Below, piece by piece: positions 21,720-36,460 of a DNA stretch of 64,000 nucleotides; position 1 is the first letter of the stretch; each line of letters opens with the position of its first letter. The DNA lies in the NCBI GenBank assembly GCA_964006375.1, contig OZ023265.1, positions 157,298,118-157,362,117 of the forward strand, read 5' to 3'. A model generated the notes under the pieces. It did not search any database and was not told the DNA's origin. It saw nothing but the letters and a program-made list of their open reading frames with translations. The position numbers and the translations under genes are program-made. This DNA is from Tillus elongatus (taxonomy: Eukaryota > Arthropoda > Insecta > Coleoptera > Cleridae).

Positions 21720-23582
21720 AAAAGACTCTTTTAATAACCACATCAAAAACAAAGTCCTCTCCAGCTCCAACGGCAGCAAACTCTTCTGGACCCTTGCTAA
21801 ATCTATTGGGAATAATTTCTGCAAGAGCACGTTCTCACCTCTTGTTTCGGGGGATGAAACTGTTTTAGCCCTGGACAAGGCTGAACTTTTTGCCTCCTTG
21901 TTCGTCGGCAATTCTACTCTCAACCCACCTCCAAATGTTCAACCACTAACAGTCCCCAATGTCGCGCATAAAATGACGGATATCCTTTTCACAACTAAAA
22001 AGGTACAAAAGATGCTCTCTTCTCTTAATACCAGGAAAGCCTCTGGCCTTGACGAGATCCAATTGTTCTCAAAAAATGCACACCAAAGCTTGATCTTGTC
22101 CTGACCCGTCTGCTTCAGACATCTTACAATAGAGGCATATTCCCTAGTAGCTCGAAAACTGCTCGAGTACAACCCGTCCCCAAAAAAGGATCCAAAGCGC
22201 TTCCTAGCAACTACAGGCCTATTTCTCTCCTTTCAGTCGTCTCTAAAGTGATGGAAAAGTATAGAAACACCGAATTACTGAAATTTATTGAAAAACACAG
22301 TCTAACTCACGACAGGCAGTATGGACTCGTCAGCGCAGATCAACTGCCGACCTCCTTTCCTTTGTCACTCTTTCTTGGAACAAGCCTATGGAACTACACG
22401 GTGAATCCAAGATTGTCGCTCTGGACATATCCAAAGCATTGGACCAGGTCCGGCACGCAGCGCTGCTTGATAAACTTCCGGCCTATGGCCTACCACCAAA
22501 ACTTTGTATCTGAGCAGCCTCTCCAGCCGGAGCATTTCTGCTGTCGTGGATGGCCATTCCTCTAAACTGTATCAAATTAATGCAGGAGTCCCTCAAGGTT
22601 CAGCTTTAGCCCCAACTTTGTTTCTTCTCCACATCAATGACCTCCTCTCTAGCACATTCAACTTAGCTCACAGTTACGCGGATGGCAGCACCCTCCACTC
22701 AAATATACATTAGTCTAAGCCTGTCTCTTTAGCCCAATTAGATGAGGATCGCAGACTCATGGAGGGTTCTGTCTCTGTGGATCTCCAAAAAATATTAGAC
22801 TGGGGAAAAAGAAATCTTGTACAATTCAACTCCACCAAATGTCAGTCTTGCTTTCTATCTCATAAGAGATACACCAGCCCAAGACCCATCACAATGAGCA
22901 ACTAATTTATTCAAAGTAATGAGTCCTTTTCACTTGTTGGCAGTTCTGTGGATCGAAATCTCAATTGGCACCAACATGTCATACCAATTGCAGAAGCGGC
23001 TGCTAAGAATATAGGTTTCTTTTTCCAGGCTCGCAAATACTTTTCATCAACTAATCTCTATACCTTATATACCTCACAATTAAGGCCAAACCTCGAATAC
23101 TGAAGTGTCGTTGCCGATTCTACACTCGCTATCCTGGACTCCATTCAGAAGAGAGCTCTACGTCTCATCGGTGACCCTACCCTCACCCAAAGGCTGCCAT
23201 CCCTTGCCCACCGACGTGCCGTTGGTGACCTCTCTCTCTATCTCTCTCTATTTTATAGGAATCTTCACGGGCACTGCTCAGAGGAGCTTTCTTCCATAGT
23301 TCCTCCACCTGCTGCCTCCAACAGATATACCAGGGGAACAGAGCGAATGTACCCTTCCAGGTCACCAGACATCGAACATCTTGTTTTACCCGCTCTTTTG
23401 TCCCGAGGACTTCCAAGTTGTGGAATTTCTTGCCGGCACATGTTTTTCCTTCTCCTCCGAACCTCCAAATCTTCGAGTCCAGAATTAACAAGTTGCCTCT
23501 TTCGTCCTTGTCGACACCGACGGTACGATAGTATTTAGGCTGTGAGCCCACGTGGTGTGTTGTTGAAATTAAAAAAAAAAAA
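21720..23582 (+). mobile_element. LINE copy A (jockey/CR1-type RT), 5'-truncated
   Basis: A plus-strand non-LTR retrotransposon fragment ending in an A-run (23571-23582). The RT pieces are in order but in different frames: LNTRKASGLDEI, then RPISLLSVVSKVMEK, a region around 22400-22460 encoding the SKA-D block, INAGVPQGSALAPTLFLLHINDLL, and SYADGST, where the usual catalytic YADD has Gly for the second Asp. The 3' half encodes the C-terminal part found in jockey-like elements. Many frameshifts show it is dead. It lies in lectin A intron 1. Copies B and C are close relatives in the opposite orientation. Confidence 0.85.
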
Positions 23583-23587
23583 CGAAA

Positions 23588-24390
23588 GTGAATTTTTCCC
23601 ACATTAAGGGCGTAAGTTATTATATAATCGGTGATCGCAAATGGACCTATTTTCAAGCTTTTCATGTGCTTCACGACAGTCATCCAAACAGATCTCCAAT
23701 TAGCAAATCTACAATATCGCAAATAGTTCAACGAACTAAAAAGTGTAAAACAATCGTCCAACTCACTAAAGACCGAAAATAGCAACAAATTATGATTTGA
23801 TTACAAGCTTTACTGGTTGTTATTGATACACCACAAATCTTATTCAGGCAACTTGCAACAGATTATAATGTGTGTGAAAACTAAATTGGAAAAAAATTAC
23901 GGCAGTCCAAGTATCCTTCATACAATTCACATTTAGTTAAAAACTTAATGGTTGGACGTCATTCACGTTCTTGATACACTGTTTATTAACATCTGTGAGT
24001 TTCTTGAAACCATTACGAAATCAATTTCTACCAAAAAGAAAAGATATAAAGTCAAATTTAATAAATCCGCAAGCCCTGCACCAAGATGTCTGGTATCAAC
24101 AGGATGGTGTTGCACCCAATTTCGGTCAGCAATTTTGTGTATTCTGAAATCACCACTTTCCCGGACAAGAGATTAGACAGAGGGATCTGATTGAATAACC
24201 TCCAAGGTCTCCAGACATGTCCCCCATGGACCTTTCTTGGAGTATTTGAAAAGTGTTGTGTATCGTAATAGGTTAATCACAAAACTTTATCTGGCATATT
24301 TGCAGAATGCAATGGGCGCTTTTGTTTATAGACTCAAATATTGTCAATAAATGGATGAACAACAGACTGCGCAGTTATTGTAATTTTCTT
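23588..24390 (+). pseudogene. mariner-like transposase relic 1
   Basis: A degraded Tc1/mariner-type transposase. The N-terminal helix-turn-helix part reads HPNRSPISKSTISQIVQR (about 23680-23735). Further on, near 24085-24240, traces of the D-G-AP block and of the PRSPD-SPMDLSW block are seen across frames. The reading frame is broken many times. It fills the gap between the two inverted LINE copies and may be the sequence into which one of them inserted. Confidence 0.6.
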
Positions 24391-24502
24391 CAATCAAGTA
24401 ACTAAATATGCAAAATCTGATCTATTCACTTAAAGTTTTTGATCAAAGTTTTATTTTTCCCGTTATTTTGAATAGACAACCTTATGATCTACCGTAAATC
24501 AA

Positions 24503-26340
24503 TTTTTTTATATATTTCAACAACACACCACGAGGGCTTACAGCCTAAATACTATCGTACCGTGGGTGTCGACAAGAAGGAAAGAGGCAACTTGTTAATT
24601 CTGGACTTGAAGGTTTGGAGGTTCGCAGGAGAAGGAAAAACATGTGCCGGCAAGGAATTCCACAACTTGGAAGTCCTCGGGACAAGAGAGCGGGCATAAC
24701 GATATGTTCTATGTCTGGTGAGCTAGACAGTAAAAGCGTGCATTCGCTGTGTTCCCCTGGTAGATGAGTTGGGGGCAGCAGGTGGAGAAACTATAGAACA
24801 AAGCTTCTCTGAGCAGTACACGTGCAAATATCTATAAAAGAAAGAGAGGGTAGGGTCATCGATGAGACGTATAGCTCTCTTCTGAATAGAGTCCGGGATA
24901 GCGAGTGTAGAACAGGCAGCAGCACCCCAGATGTAGAAGCAGTATTCGAGGTTTGGCCTTATTTGTGAAGTATATAAGGTATATAGATTAGCTGGTGAAA
25001 AGTATTTGCGATCCCGGAAGAGGAAACCTAATTTCTTAGCAACCGCTTTTGCAATTGATGTTACATGTTAATGCCAATTGAGATTTCGATCCACAGAAAT
25101 GCCAACAAGTGAAGAGGACTCATTACTTTGAGTAACTTGGTTGTTCATTGTGATGGGTCTAGGGCTGGTGTATCTCTTATGAGATAGAAAGCCAGACTGA
25201 GATTTGGTGGGGTTGAATTGTACAAGATTTCTACTTCCCCAGTCTAATATTTTTTGGAGACCCACGGAGACAGAACCCTCCATGAGTCTGCGATCCCCAT
25301 CTAATTGGGCTAAAGAGACAGACCTAGAATATTGTATATTTGACTGGAGGGTGCTGTCGTCCGCGTAACTGTGAACTGGGTGGATGTGCTAGAGAGGAGG
25401 TCATTGATGTGGAGAAGAAACAAAGTAGGGGCTAAAGCGGAACCTTGAGGAACTCCTGCATTAATTGAATACAGTTTGCTGTCCAGGTACAGAGTTTTGG
25501 TGGTAGGCCATAGGCCGGAAGTTTATAAGCAGCGCTGCGTGTTAGACCTAGTCGAATGCTCTGGATATGTCTAGAGCGACAATCTGGGATTCACCGTGTA
25601 GTTCCATAGACTTGTTGCAAGAATGGGTGACAAAGAAAGGAAGTCGGCAGTTGATATGCGCTGACGGAATCCATACTGCCTGTCGTGGATTAGACTCTGT
25701 TTTTCAAGATATTTGAGTAATTCAGTATGTATATACTTTTCCATCACTTTAGAGACGACTAAAAGGAGAGAAATAGGCCTGTAGTTGTTGGGAAGCGCTT
25801 TGTATCCTTTCTTGGGGACGGGTTGTACTCGAGCAGTTTTCCAGTTACTAGGGAATATGCCTCTATTGTAAGATGTCTGAAACAGACGAGTCAGGACAGG
25901 AGCAAGTTCTGGTGAGCATTTTTTGAGAAAAATTGCTGGGATCTCGTCACGGCCAGAGGCATTCCTGGTATTAAGAGAAAAGAGCAGGTTTCATACTTTG
26001 TTAGTTTTGAAAATGATATCCGTCATTTTATGCGCGACATTGGGGACTGTTGATGGTTGAACATTTGGAGAATGGTTGAGAGTAGAATTGCTGGCGAACA
26101 ACGAGGCAAAAAGATCAGCCTTGTCCAGGGCGGTAGAAACAATTTCATCCCCCTGAAATAAGAGGTGGGAACATGGTCTTGCAGAAATTATGCCCAATAG
26201 ATTTAGCAAGAGTCCAGAAGGGTTTGTTGCCGTTGGAGCTTGAGAGCGCTTTGTTTTTGATGTGGTTATAAAACGAGTTTTTTGTCTCAGAAAGATTGCG
26301 GACGTTAAATGCTTGACGGGTTTTCTTGCCTGCCAAAGGA
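24503..26340 (-). mobile_element. LINE copy B, inverted relative to copy A
   Basis: Minus-strand copy of the same LINE as A. Its 3' end, with a T-run on the plus strand, is near 24503, and its truncated 5' end lies near 26340. It covers the same part of the element, so A and B make an inverted repeat of about 1.85 kb arms with a ~0.9-kb spacer. Frames are broken. The 5' part reads MAGKKTRQAFNVRNLSETK on the minus strand. It includes the CGCG site (25362-25365) that is the empty-site counterpart of the E3 insertion. Confidence 0.85.

Positions 26341-28613
<2,273 letters not shown>

Positions 28614-28684
<71 letters not shown>
28614..28684. repeat. (TA)n microsatellite at the mariner insertion site
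   Basis: About 71 bp. The transposon starts at its right edge, consistent with insertion into TA. Confidence 0.95.
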
Positions 28685-28687
<3 letters not shown>

Positions 28688-29560
28688 GGTGTTACAAAAT
28701 AGTGGGCCAACCCGCTAACCACGGATTTCCGAGACGAAAATTTTATGACTTTCCTCATAACATTTTTCTTCTGGGGGCCCCGTTTTTAAAATACAGAGTG
28801 TTGAAGTTGAACTTGAAAATATTTTTTCATTTCTAATTTTTATGTTTATGAAGTTATCTTCATGAAATTTTGCACGTAGCCTTATTTCAGAACTAGACGC
28901 CATCTGTGTAGATGAGGAGAGAAAAATCAAATCCCTTGGGGGTACAGGGGGGGGGTGGAACAAGTATTGACCCTCTAAACTTTTTTGTGCGCACGCAAAT
29001 GGTTTCAAAACAAATGGCTTTTGTTGGACAAAATAATTTTATAACTTTTGTTTCTCTAGTTTAATTTTGATAAAACAACTAGTTTATGAGTTATTGTAAG
29101 TTGTATGGTCGGACCCAAACAGGCGAGAAAAAACCTACGAAATTTTTTCATTTAGAATTTTTATGTTTTTGAAGTTATCTCCATGAAATTTTGCACGTAG
29201 TCTTATTTCAGACCTAGACGCCATCTGTGTAGATCAGGAGAGAAAAATAAAATCCCAAGGGGGGGACAGGGGGGTGGGGGTGGAACAAGTATTGACCCTC
29301 TAAACTTTTTTGTGCGCACGCCAATGGTTTCAAAACAAATGACTTTTGTTAGACAAAATAATTTTATAACTTTTGTTTCTCTAGTTGAATTTTGAGAAAA
29401 CGACTAGTTTATGAGTTATTGTAAATTGTATGGTCGGACCCAAACAGGTGAGAAAGAACCTACGAAACGTTATCTCCATGAAATATTACATGTAGTATTA
29501 TACCACGACTAGACGACATCTGCGTGAATAAGAAAAATGAAACCCCAAGGGATATAGGAG
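28685..29560 (+). repeat. left terminal inverted repeat with ~310-bp tandem units
   Basis: Two clear units and a third diverged one, each with the GTGCGCACGC palindrome and a GGTCGGACCCAAACAGG block. The right arm mirrors this. Confidence 0.8.
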
Positions 29561-30111
29561 GGATAGCATTACGAATAGTCCCCTAAACTTCTTTGTGCGC
29601 ACGCCAATGGTTTAAAAACAAATGGCTGTTATTAGATCAATCAATGTCGTAACTTTAGTTACTTCAGTTAAATTTTTATAAAACGATTAATTTATGAGTT
29701 ATTTCAAGTTGAATGATCGGACCGAAACAGGGAACTTTACTTTCATGAATGGAACGTTTTCTAATATAATTCTTATTTTGCAAGGCCTATTTATTTTATA
29801 TTTTATAAAAAATATGTAATGTCTGATGAACAAATCCACAAAAAAAAACATGCCATTATATTCGTTGTTCGTAGAATTTTTGGGATCCACGTACGCTCTG
29901 AAAAATACTAGAAGGTAAGTTGCTGACTGTCAAAATATTATTTTCACGGCGATATTCAAACTATAGGTATACTTTGTGATAATTTACCTTATCATTTTCG
30001 ACAATATGACAAATATCATATCATTTTCTGGTATGACAGATATGGTCCTAATAATGGGTAAGAGTTAAATGATAGTAACTTTTTAGTACAATCAGTTTTT
30101 AATAATTTATT

Positions 30112-31173
30112 TTGCTTGTAGGGAAATGTGATTGCAATGCTAGTCATGCTGCTAGACGCTATGCAGCTACATTTCCTAACCGTCATCACCCGAAAAGGAA
30201 ATTTTTCTCAACATTAGTTCGTCGCATGAGGGAATCATGTACAATAAAACAACAGCATACAGGTAACAGCGTGAGACCACACAAACTCAATACTAGGCAA
30301 GAAGAAGAATTTCTAGGAATAGTGGAAACAACACCTGGAACAAGTACAAGAGGAGTAGCCCGCCAAATAAGGCATAATGAGCGTGCCACTATAAATTCAA
30401 CTGATTTGCAATGAGTACTGAAGCGACAGTCACTGTACCCGTATCATGTTCAGAAAGTACACGCTCTTTTACCACCAGACGCATTAACAAGAATGACTTT
30501 CTGCAACTGGATGTTACTGGAGAACAGTCGTGAGCAGCAATTCCTTAGATTTATTCTGTTTTCAGATGAAGCCCTTTTCACTCGCAATGCTGTTACGAAT
30601 TTGCATAATCGTCACATGTGGGCACAAGAAAATCCGCATGCGATAGTCGAAACTCGTCATCAAGTCAACTTTAGATTGAACGTATGGGCAGGAATAAATG
30701 ATGACTTACTCTTAGGCCCAGTTTTTTTGCCAACTCGAGTAAATGCGGATGTGTTTCTAACATTTTTACAGAACGAGTTCGTAGATTTACTTGACGATAT
30801 GCCTTTGGAAATTCGGCGAAATATGTGGCTACAACTGGACGGTGCTCCGCCTCATTACGGAAGAGAGGTTCGACAACATTTAAGTAACACATTCACTGGC
30901 CATTGGATTGGCCGGGGGGCAGATGCACCTGTCAACTGGCCAGCCCGTTCCCCCGACCTCAACCCCTTAGATTTTAGTTTCTGAGGATATATGAAAGAAT
31001 CTGTCTACAGGGTGCCCATACTCGATGCAGAACATCTGCGGGAACGAATCATACAAGGCGCAGAGGAATACTGTATGAAACCAGACATTTTCAAAATAAT
31101 TCGGTTTTCTCTTATCAAAAGAGCCCGCCTGTGCATCCAAGAGGGTGGTAGCCATATTGAGCATTTAATTTAA
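30112..31173 (+). pseudogene. Tc1/mariner-superfamily transposase, two in-frame stops
   Basis: One reading frame with two TGA stops, at 30412-30414 and 30982-30984. The second stands where relatives of this family have Trp (SF-stop-GYMKESVY), so TGG-to-TGA is likely; the first may be the same kind of change. Catalytic core: Asp in FILFSDEALF, Asp in WLQLDGAPPHY, and the third acidic position in ARSPDLNPLDFSF. About 43 residues lie between the second and third Asp, a DDD rather than a classical DD34E spacing. An N-terminal helix-turn-helix part is seen at HAARRYAATFPNRHHP. The far N-terminus and a clear start codon are not seen. The lesions are few, so inactivation looks recent. Confidence 0.85.
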
Positions 31174-31529
31174 TTATAATATTATTTCTATAACATCGCT
31201 TTACTTACCATTTTTCATTATTTTTAGTTTAGTTTTCATGTTAATACTAGACTGACAGTTTAAGTTTAATACAAGTTATACTTATAAAACGGTTTTGATG
31301 ACTTCTAATTACATATGTGTGAAACAAGTATGTATGTATTCAAGCAGCAATATTTAAGGCAATGGAATGAGCTTCAATTTCTGCCTAGTACATTCTTTAT
31401 TCTGATTGCAAATTAGTAAAAAAAAATCCATTTTTTTTTAATTTGTTGAGACATGTCACCGACGTTGAAGAACGCAAATAACCTACGATATTAGTTTCTA
31501 TTTGACCACCGGCGCCCGAATAAAAAATG

Positions 31530-32371
31530 TAGGTGTTTGATTTTTCTTATTCACGCAGATGTCGTCTAGTCGTGGTATAGACTACATCTTATATTTCATG
31601 GAGATAACGTTTCGTAGGTTATTTCTCACCTGTTTGGGTCCGACCATACAACTTACAATAACTCATAAACTAGTCGTTTTCTCAAAATTCAACTATAGAT
31701 ACAAAAGTTATAAAATTATTTTGTCTAACAAAAGTCATTTGTTTTAAAACCATTGGCGTGCGCACAAAAAAGTTTAGAGGGTTAATACTTTTTACACCCC
31801 CCCCCCTATACCCCCCTTGGGATTTTGATTTTCTCTCCTCATCTACACAGGTGGTGTCTAGTTCTGAAATAAGACTACGTGGAAAATTTCATGGAGATAA
31901 CTTCAAAAACATAAAATTATAAATGAAAAAAGGTTTCGTAGGTTTTTTCTCGCCTGTTTGGGTCCGACCATACAACTTACAATAACTCATAAACTAGTTG
32001 TTTTATCAAAATTAAACTAGAAAAACAAAAGTTGTAAAATTATTTTGTCTAACAAAAGCCATTTGTTTTGAAACCATTGGCGTGCGCACAAAAAAGTTTA
32101 GAGGGTCAATACTTGTTCCACCCCCCTTGTACCCCCCTTGGTATTTTATTTTTCTCTCATTATCTACACAGATCGCGTCTAGTTCTGAAATAACGCTACG
32201 TGCAAAATTACATGGAGATAACTTCATAAACATAAAAATTAGAAATTAAAAATTATTTTTTAAGTTCAATTTCAACACTCTGTATTTCGAAAACGGGGCC
32301 CCCCAGAAGAAAAATGTTTCGTCCCGGGAATGCGTGGTTAGCGGGTTGGCCCACTATTTTGTAACACCCCG
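31530..32371 (-). repeat. right terminal inverted repeat
   Basis: Reverse complement of the left arm with the same repeated units. It ends GTAACACCCCG next to TA. Confidence 0.8.
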
Positions 32372-32376
32372 TATAT

Positions 32377-34450
32377 AGTGTGCCCCAAACTGGATAGGAA
32401 TGTATTGCTATCTCCGTCATTATTAGAGATAGGGAGACGGTTACATTAGCAATGTTTTGTAGAATTTCATGCTCGTTCCAAATATGACTTGTATTTCGCC
32501 CCGCTTGTTTTTGAGTTATTTAAAAAAAAATCGATTTCTTTTTTATTCAATATCTAAGTAGGCGAGGATCTGATATGTCTAAGACTTGCACATTATCAAA
32601 ACACTTTTTACACAGTAATCTTTCTGTGCTGTTCTCAACTTTGAATTGTGATTTGTTTTTGAACTACAGGTATCAACGTTTGTTTTTATAATGGCAGCCA
32701 TATTGGATCTTTTGCTCATGTCATAGCCTGTGAAAAGAGATTTCCAATGATCTACAACCTGCTTGAGAAATTTTGTAATTGCACTGACAATTTTAAGATA
32801 AACCGTTTTGGGGATAGTAGGCTATGAAATCCAATACCAGAAAACAAATGACAAAAAAAGTGTTTAAAAAGCAGCAGGCCATGGAGTCTAACAATAGACT
32901 TCGACCTTTAACATAATTTTCCGTAATGATTCACGATAAAAAAAATAGGAACTTTGAACACACCAATGAATCGGCCCATTATTACAAATGATATTTTACA
33001 TTACAACATTATCCTAAAAAATTGTTATAATTTAATTAAATAGGTAAACCTCGTAAATAACTAAATTTACTAACAGAACTCAATAAAAAGCAGATTTACG
33101 ATTTACGAATACGCCTTTGAAAATTGTTCCATTTTTAAACATAAGTCAACTGAAAAACAACAGAGAAAGGTTGCTATGGATATAGCACTATCGCGACAAT
33201 TAATAATACTGCCATTCTTAATTATCTGAACAATTTGAGGTGTTGCTTAAAATGTTGTACGAAACAGTTTGTTTTCTGTTTATTTTAAATATTCTTCAAT
33301 AATGAAGAATATTTTGACATGTTGGAATGTGATATTCGTTCCAACCGAAATACTGAGGCAGCTGAAAATTGATATCAAAACAACTACCCAGAAAGAATAC
33401 AACCAAACACCAAAATATTTCGCAGGATAGTGACCAATCTATTGAACGACGGTAGCTTCCACGCAAAGAAACTACCAATGCTTAGAAATGAAAAAAGAAA
33501 TAATATCGTCTTACAGGTTTCAAACGAAAATCCTCCGCAGTCTGTTCGGTTTTATATACAAACTGACGTTCCAAAAAATATGGTACAGCGTATATTAAAA
33601 CAAAGTATTACCATCCATACAAACCTACAATCGTACAAGGCTTAAATGTTGACGATTACCCTAAGCGACTTCAATCCTGCAGATGGTATCAAAGACAATG
33701 TCAGTAACATGAGAATTTTCATTTGAAAATAATATGAACTGATTAATATAGGTTTACAAATTGTGGTGTGTATAATCGCCATAATAGGCATTATTGGGCA
33801 AATGAAAATCCCCGTCTAAAGGAAGAAAGACTATTGTAAGACAGGTTTGGTATTAAAGTTTGGTGCGGCTTATTAGCTAAAAAACTGTTATTTTTATTTG
33901 TAGATTAGAGAGTTAATTTTAAAAAAAATCAGGTAACTTAATTGTTGGTCCGTTCTTTTTTGAAAATAATTTAACTGGGGAAAGGTACCTTAATCTATTG
34001 AGAAATTATATGTTACCAACAACTAGAAGAGTTCATGATAATTTAGACGAGATTTGGTACCAAAAAGGCGGTTGTCCAGCTCACAATGCTAGGATCGTCA
34101 AAGAATTTTTGTACCAAAATTTTAATAATCGAGTCATTTGTAGCAAAGGGTCTGTTTATTGGTGTACTCAAAGTGCTGATATATTACCCATGAATTTTCA
34201 TTTTTGGGGTACTCTGAAGAATGGTGTGTATAAATTCGATCCGCCACAAAATATCAATGAATTACGAAATAGAATCACGGAAGCTATAAATCATATTAAC
34301 CAAAACACCCTCACCAGAGTTTGCAGGCATGTTTCAAAAAGATTTATAAAGTACATTGAACAAAACGGTGGCCTTATTGAACAATTATCTATTTTGTGTG
34401 TTTTTAAGTTTATATTTTGGAATGCGTTTCCCAAAACATTTATAAAAAAG
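32377..34450 (+). mobile_element. second mariner-like relic
   Basis: It starts GTGTGCCCCAAACTGG directly after the previous element, a start typical of some mariner TIRs. I found no matching right end. The broken transposase is read in pieces over about 33430-34450: DVPKNMVQRILKQS (helix-turn-helix end), GGCPAHNARIVKEFLYQNFN (second Asp position replaced by Gly) and PMNFHFWGTLKNGVYKFDPP (third acidic position replaced by Asn). A normal-looking C-terminus follows (RVCRHVSKRFIKYIEQNGG). The gene is dead through frameshifts and lost catalytic residues. It ends just before lectin A exon 2. Confidence 0.7.
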
Positions 34451-34526
34451 TAATTATTACACTTTTGATACAATTTACTATGGTTTGTTTGGTACGTAAA
34501 ATAAATATTTTGATAATTTTTTGCAG

Positions 34527-34699
34527 GAGGTAAGCATGTGTGAATATAGCATAATTCTACAAAATCCCGCTTCTAAGCTCGTTTTGGATGGATCCGGGGA
34601 TTCCATTCATATAAATACATATGCTAACTTGCCAGAACAGAGGTGGATATTGCAGCATGCAGGACTTGGAAGGTTCTACATTGTAAATGAGGGACACTT
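34527..34699 (+). CDS. lectin gene A, exon 2 (ricin-B-type trefoil repeat 1)
   Basis: 173 bp between an acceptor (TTTTTTGCAG) and a GTAAGT donor at 34700, entering in phase 0 and leaving in phase 2. It encodes EVSMCEYS, then IILQNPASKLVLDGSGDSIH and PEQRWILQHAGLGRFYIVNE. The LVLDG and QRW elements are the first beta-trefoil repeat of a ricin-B-like carbohydrate-binding domain (QxW motif). The exon is clearly homologous to the end of gene B exon 2 (58553-58863) and has the same exit phase. The ORF as such stops three bases past the donor, which supports real splicing. Sugar specificity cannot be told. Confidence 0.8.
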
Positions 34700-35009
34700 G
34701 TAAGTTAACAACTGTGCAAGTGGATAATTTAACTTTTGATGAGAACTGGTGAGTACACTTAGAAAAACCAAATCAACAACACATTAAAAAACTGACCATC
34801 ATTTCCCTACCCAAGTTTATAATTTTCCATTCTCTGATGAGGCTAACTTGGTTAGTGAAACGATCTTCAGGTTTACTTAAAATATGTTGTGGTGATTTGG
34901 GTTCTCCAAGTTTACTTAACAACTGTCACTAAGACATTTTTTATTCTTAATATCTAGTTTAAATTAACGCCTTACTTTATCACTCTACTATCAAGCGTTT
35001 CCTTTCATT
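34700..35009. other. start of lectin A intron 2
   Basis: No feature seen. The donor GTAAGT is at 34700. Confidence 0.4.
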
Positions 35010-35215
35010 TTAGTGAATTTTCTTTCAAAAAAATTCACTATTGAGGAGATCCCGACTTTTAAATTTTGAAAAATTTCTCAAAAGAGCGCTAATTAGGCCC
35101 CTAGAACACATATCTGGGGTCAGTTTCAATATCTTAGTTTTTAGTTATTTGGCAAAATTTGGAAGTTTGGTCAGTTTCCGCTTGAAAAAGAGAGATCAAC
35201 ATATTATAAGCTAAA
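35010..35215 (+). repeat. hairpin-ended dispersed repeat tail
   Basis: It begins with the hairpin TAGTGAATTTTCTTTC followed by AAAATTCACTA, then GAGGAGATC and a stretch with AGGCCCCTAGAACAC. The same tail, in inverse orientation, is at 4870-5000; a related one is at 46705-46835. Confidence 0.55.
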
Positions 35216-35236
35216 CCAGGCTATATACCCTCAGAG

Positions 35237-36218
35237 TCCCAAGCAGGGATCATTGCAGGGAAAATGAGGTTGCATTCCAGCCTGCAAGCCTGGTCTGTTT
35301 TACCGACGGATGGCGGCTGGAGGATCAACAATCCTCCGGGGCTAGAATATACATCGACAACCTGGGGGTGCGCGAGAGTTATGCTTTGGGAACATATACC
35401 ACGGCATTCGAGACGGAGGTGTACGCTATCCTGTCTGTAGCCAAGCGACAGGATGGTAGGATGAGCGCCGAGAAATGTTTATACATTTTCACGGATAGCC
35501 CGGCGTACACCGGGCAGCCGGCGCGGTCAGATTTAGGTCAACCCTGGTTCAGGAGTGCGCTGATGCCCTTAAAGGATTAGCCAGGACAAAGGAGGTGCAA
35601 CTTGTGCAGGTTCTGGGACACTACGGTGTAGCGGGAATGAGGTGGCGAATGATCTCGCAAGACTTGGTTCCCAGCGGCCGTTCTGTGGCCCGGAGCCTGA
35701 GATAGGCATAAGTAGCAAGACGGTCTCTTTCGCCTTAGACATGTGGACTGAGGAGGCCATGGAGATGTACTGGGGGTTGGCCGGTGGCTGTAGGCAGGCG
35801 AGGGAGATCATGGAGGGGCCGGACAGTGACAAGACTGTCTGACTACTCGGTATAAGTCGACCGGCGCTTCGCCGCATACTTGGCGTGCTGACGAGCTACT
35901 GCGCTCACATCAATAGGTGTCGAGAGGGATCCCATTTGCCAGGAATACGGCGAGAACGAAGAGACGTCTTACCACTACCTGTGTTAATGTAAGGCTTTTG
36001 GGAGTCCTCGAACAGCATTGTTCGGTTCGAGAACTCTGCAGATGAACCAGGTAAGTACCGTCCAATGGAAGACCGTCATGGCCATTTATTTCGAGGTCGA
36101 TGCGGTTTGGCGACGGAACCGGGGAAGTGTAGAACATGGTTGATGGGTTTCCGGGGTTGGCAAAAAGGGCCTACTTGCCTGCCGTTAGCCTCCCCACCAC
36201 TGCTACTAGTACTACTAT
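35237..36218 (+). mobile_element. LINE fragment E, RNase H and 3' end
   Basis: A 3' fragment of the same RNase H-bearing LINE as copy D (50298-53137). The first part matches D from about 52145 on: GAAAATGAGGTTGCATTCCA, then the RNase H region with ESYALGTYTTAFETEVYAIL (the Glu of the active site) and a diverged DSP. The 3' part matches the Cys-rich C-terminus and ends near GCTACTAGTACTACTA. It is broken by frameshifts. GC-rich compared with its surroundings. It sits in lectin A intron 2. Confidence 0.75.
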
Positions 36219-36377
36219 AAGCTGAAAAAGAGTGATCGTTCAAATTCGGCAGAAATATGGAGCACGCTATGAAATTGCTGCACATGGCTGCCTAATTTTT
36301 AAACTGTGTCCTGTAAAAAGAGCTGATATATAAGGAAAACATAAACAGCAATATCTTTACTTTTTTACAGGGAACCA

Positions 36378-36379
<2 letters not shown>

Positions 36380-36458
<79 letters not shown>
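36380..36458. repeat. (TA)n microsatellite
   Basis: 79 bp, directly left of the palindromic minisatellite. Confidence 0.95.

Positions 36459-36460
<2 letters not shown>

Larger units (their letters stand above)
28685..32371 (+). mobile_element. mariner-type transposon with long, internally repeated TIRs
   Basis: It begins CAGGGTGTTACAAAATAGTG, and the right end is the near-exact reverse complement, ending CACCCCG; both ends abut TA. The inverted arms run about 28685-29560 and 31530-32371, far longer than typical mariner TIRs. Each arm contains tandem ~310-bp units: on the left, GAAGTTATCT-type starts near 28850, 29170 and 29465, each followed by TTTTGCACGTAG or a variant, then CATCTGTGTAGAT and GTGCGCACGC. 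The transposase gene lies between the arms. The two arms resemble each other closely, so the element is not very old. Confidence 0.88.

Noticed and set aside
23183..23788. 201-codon minus-strand frame
   Set aside because: Antisense of LINE copy A 3' end running into the mariner relic; no conserved domain.
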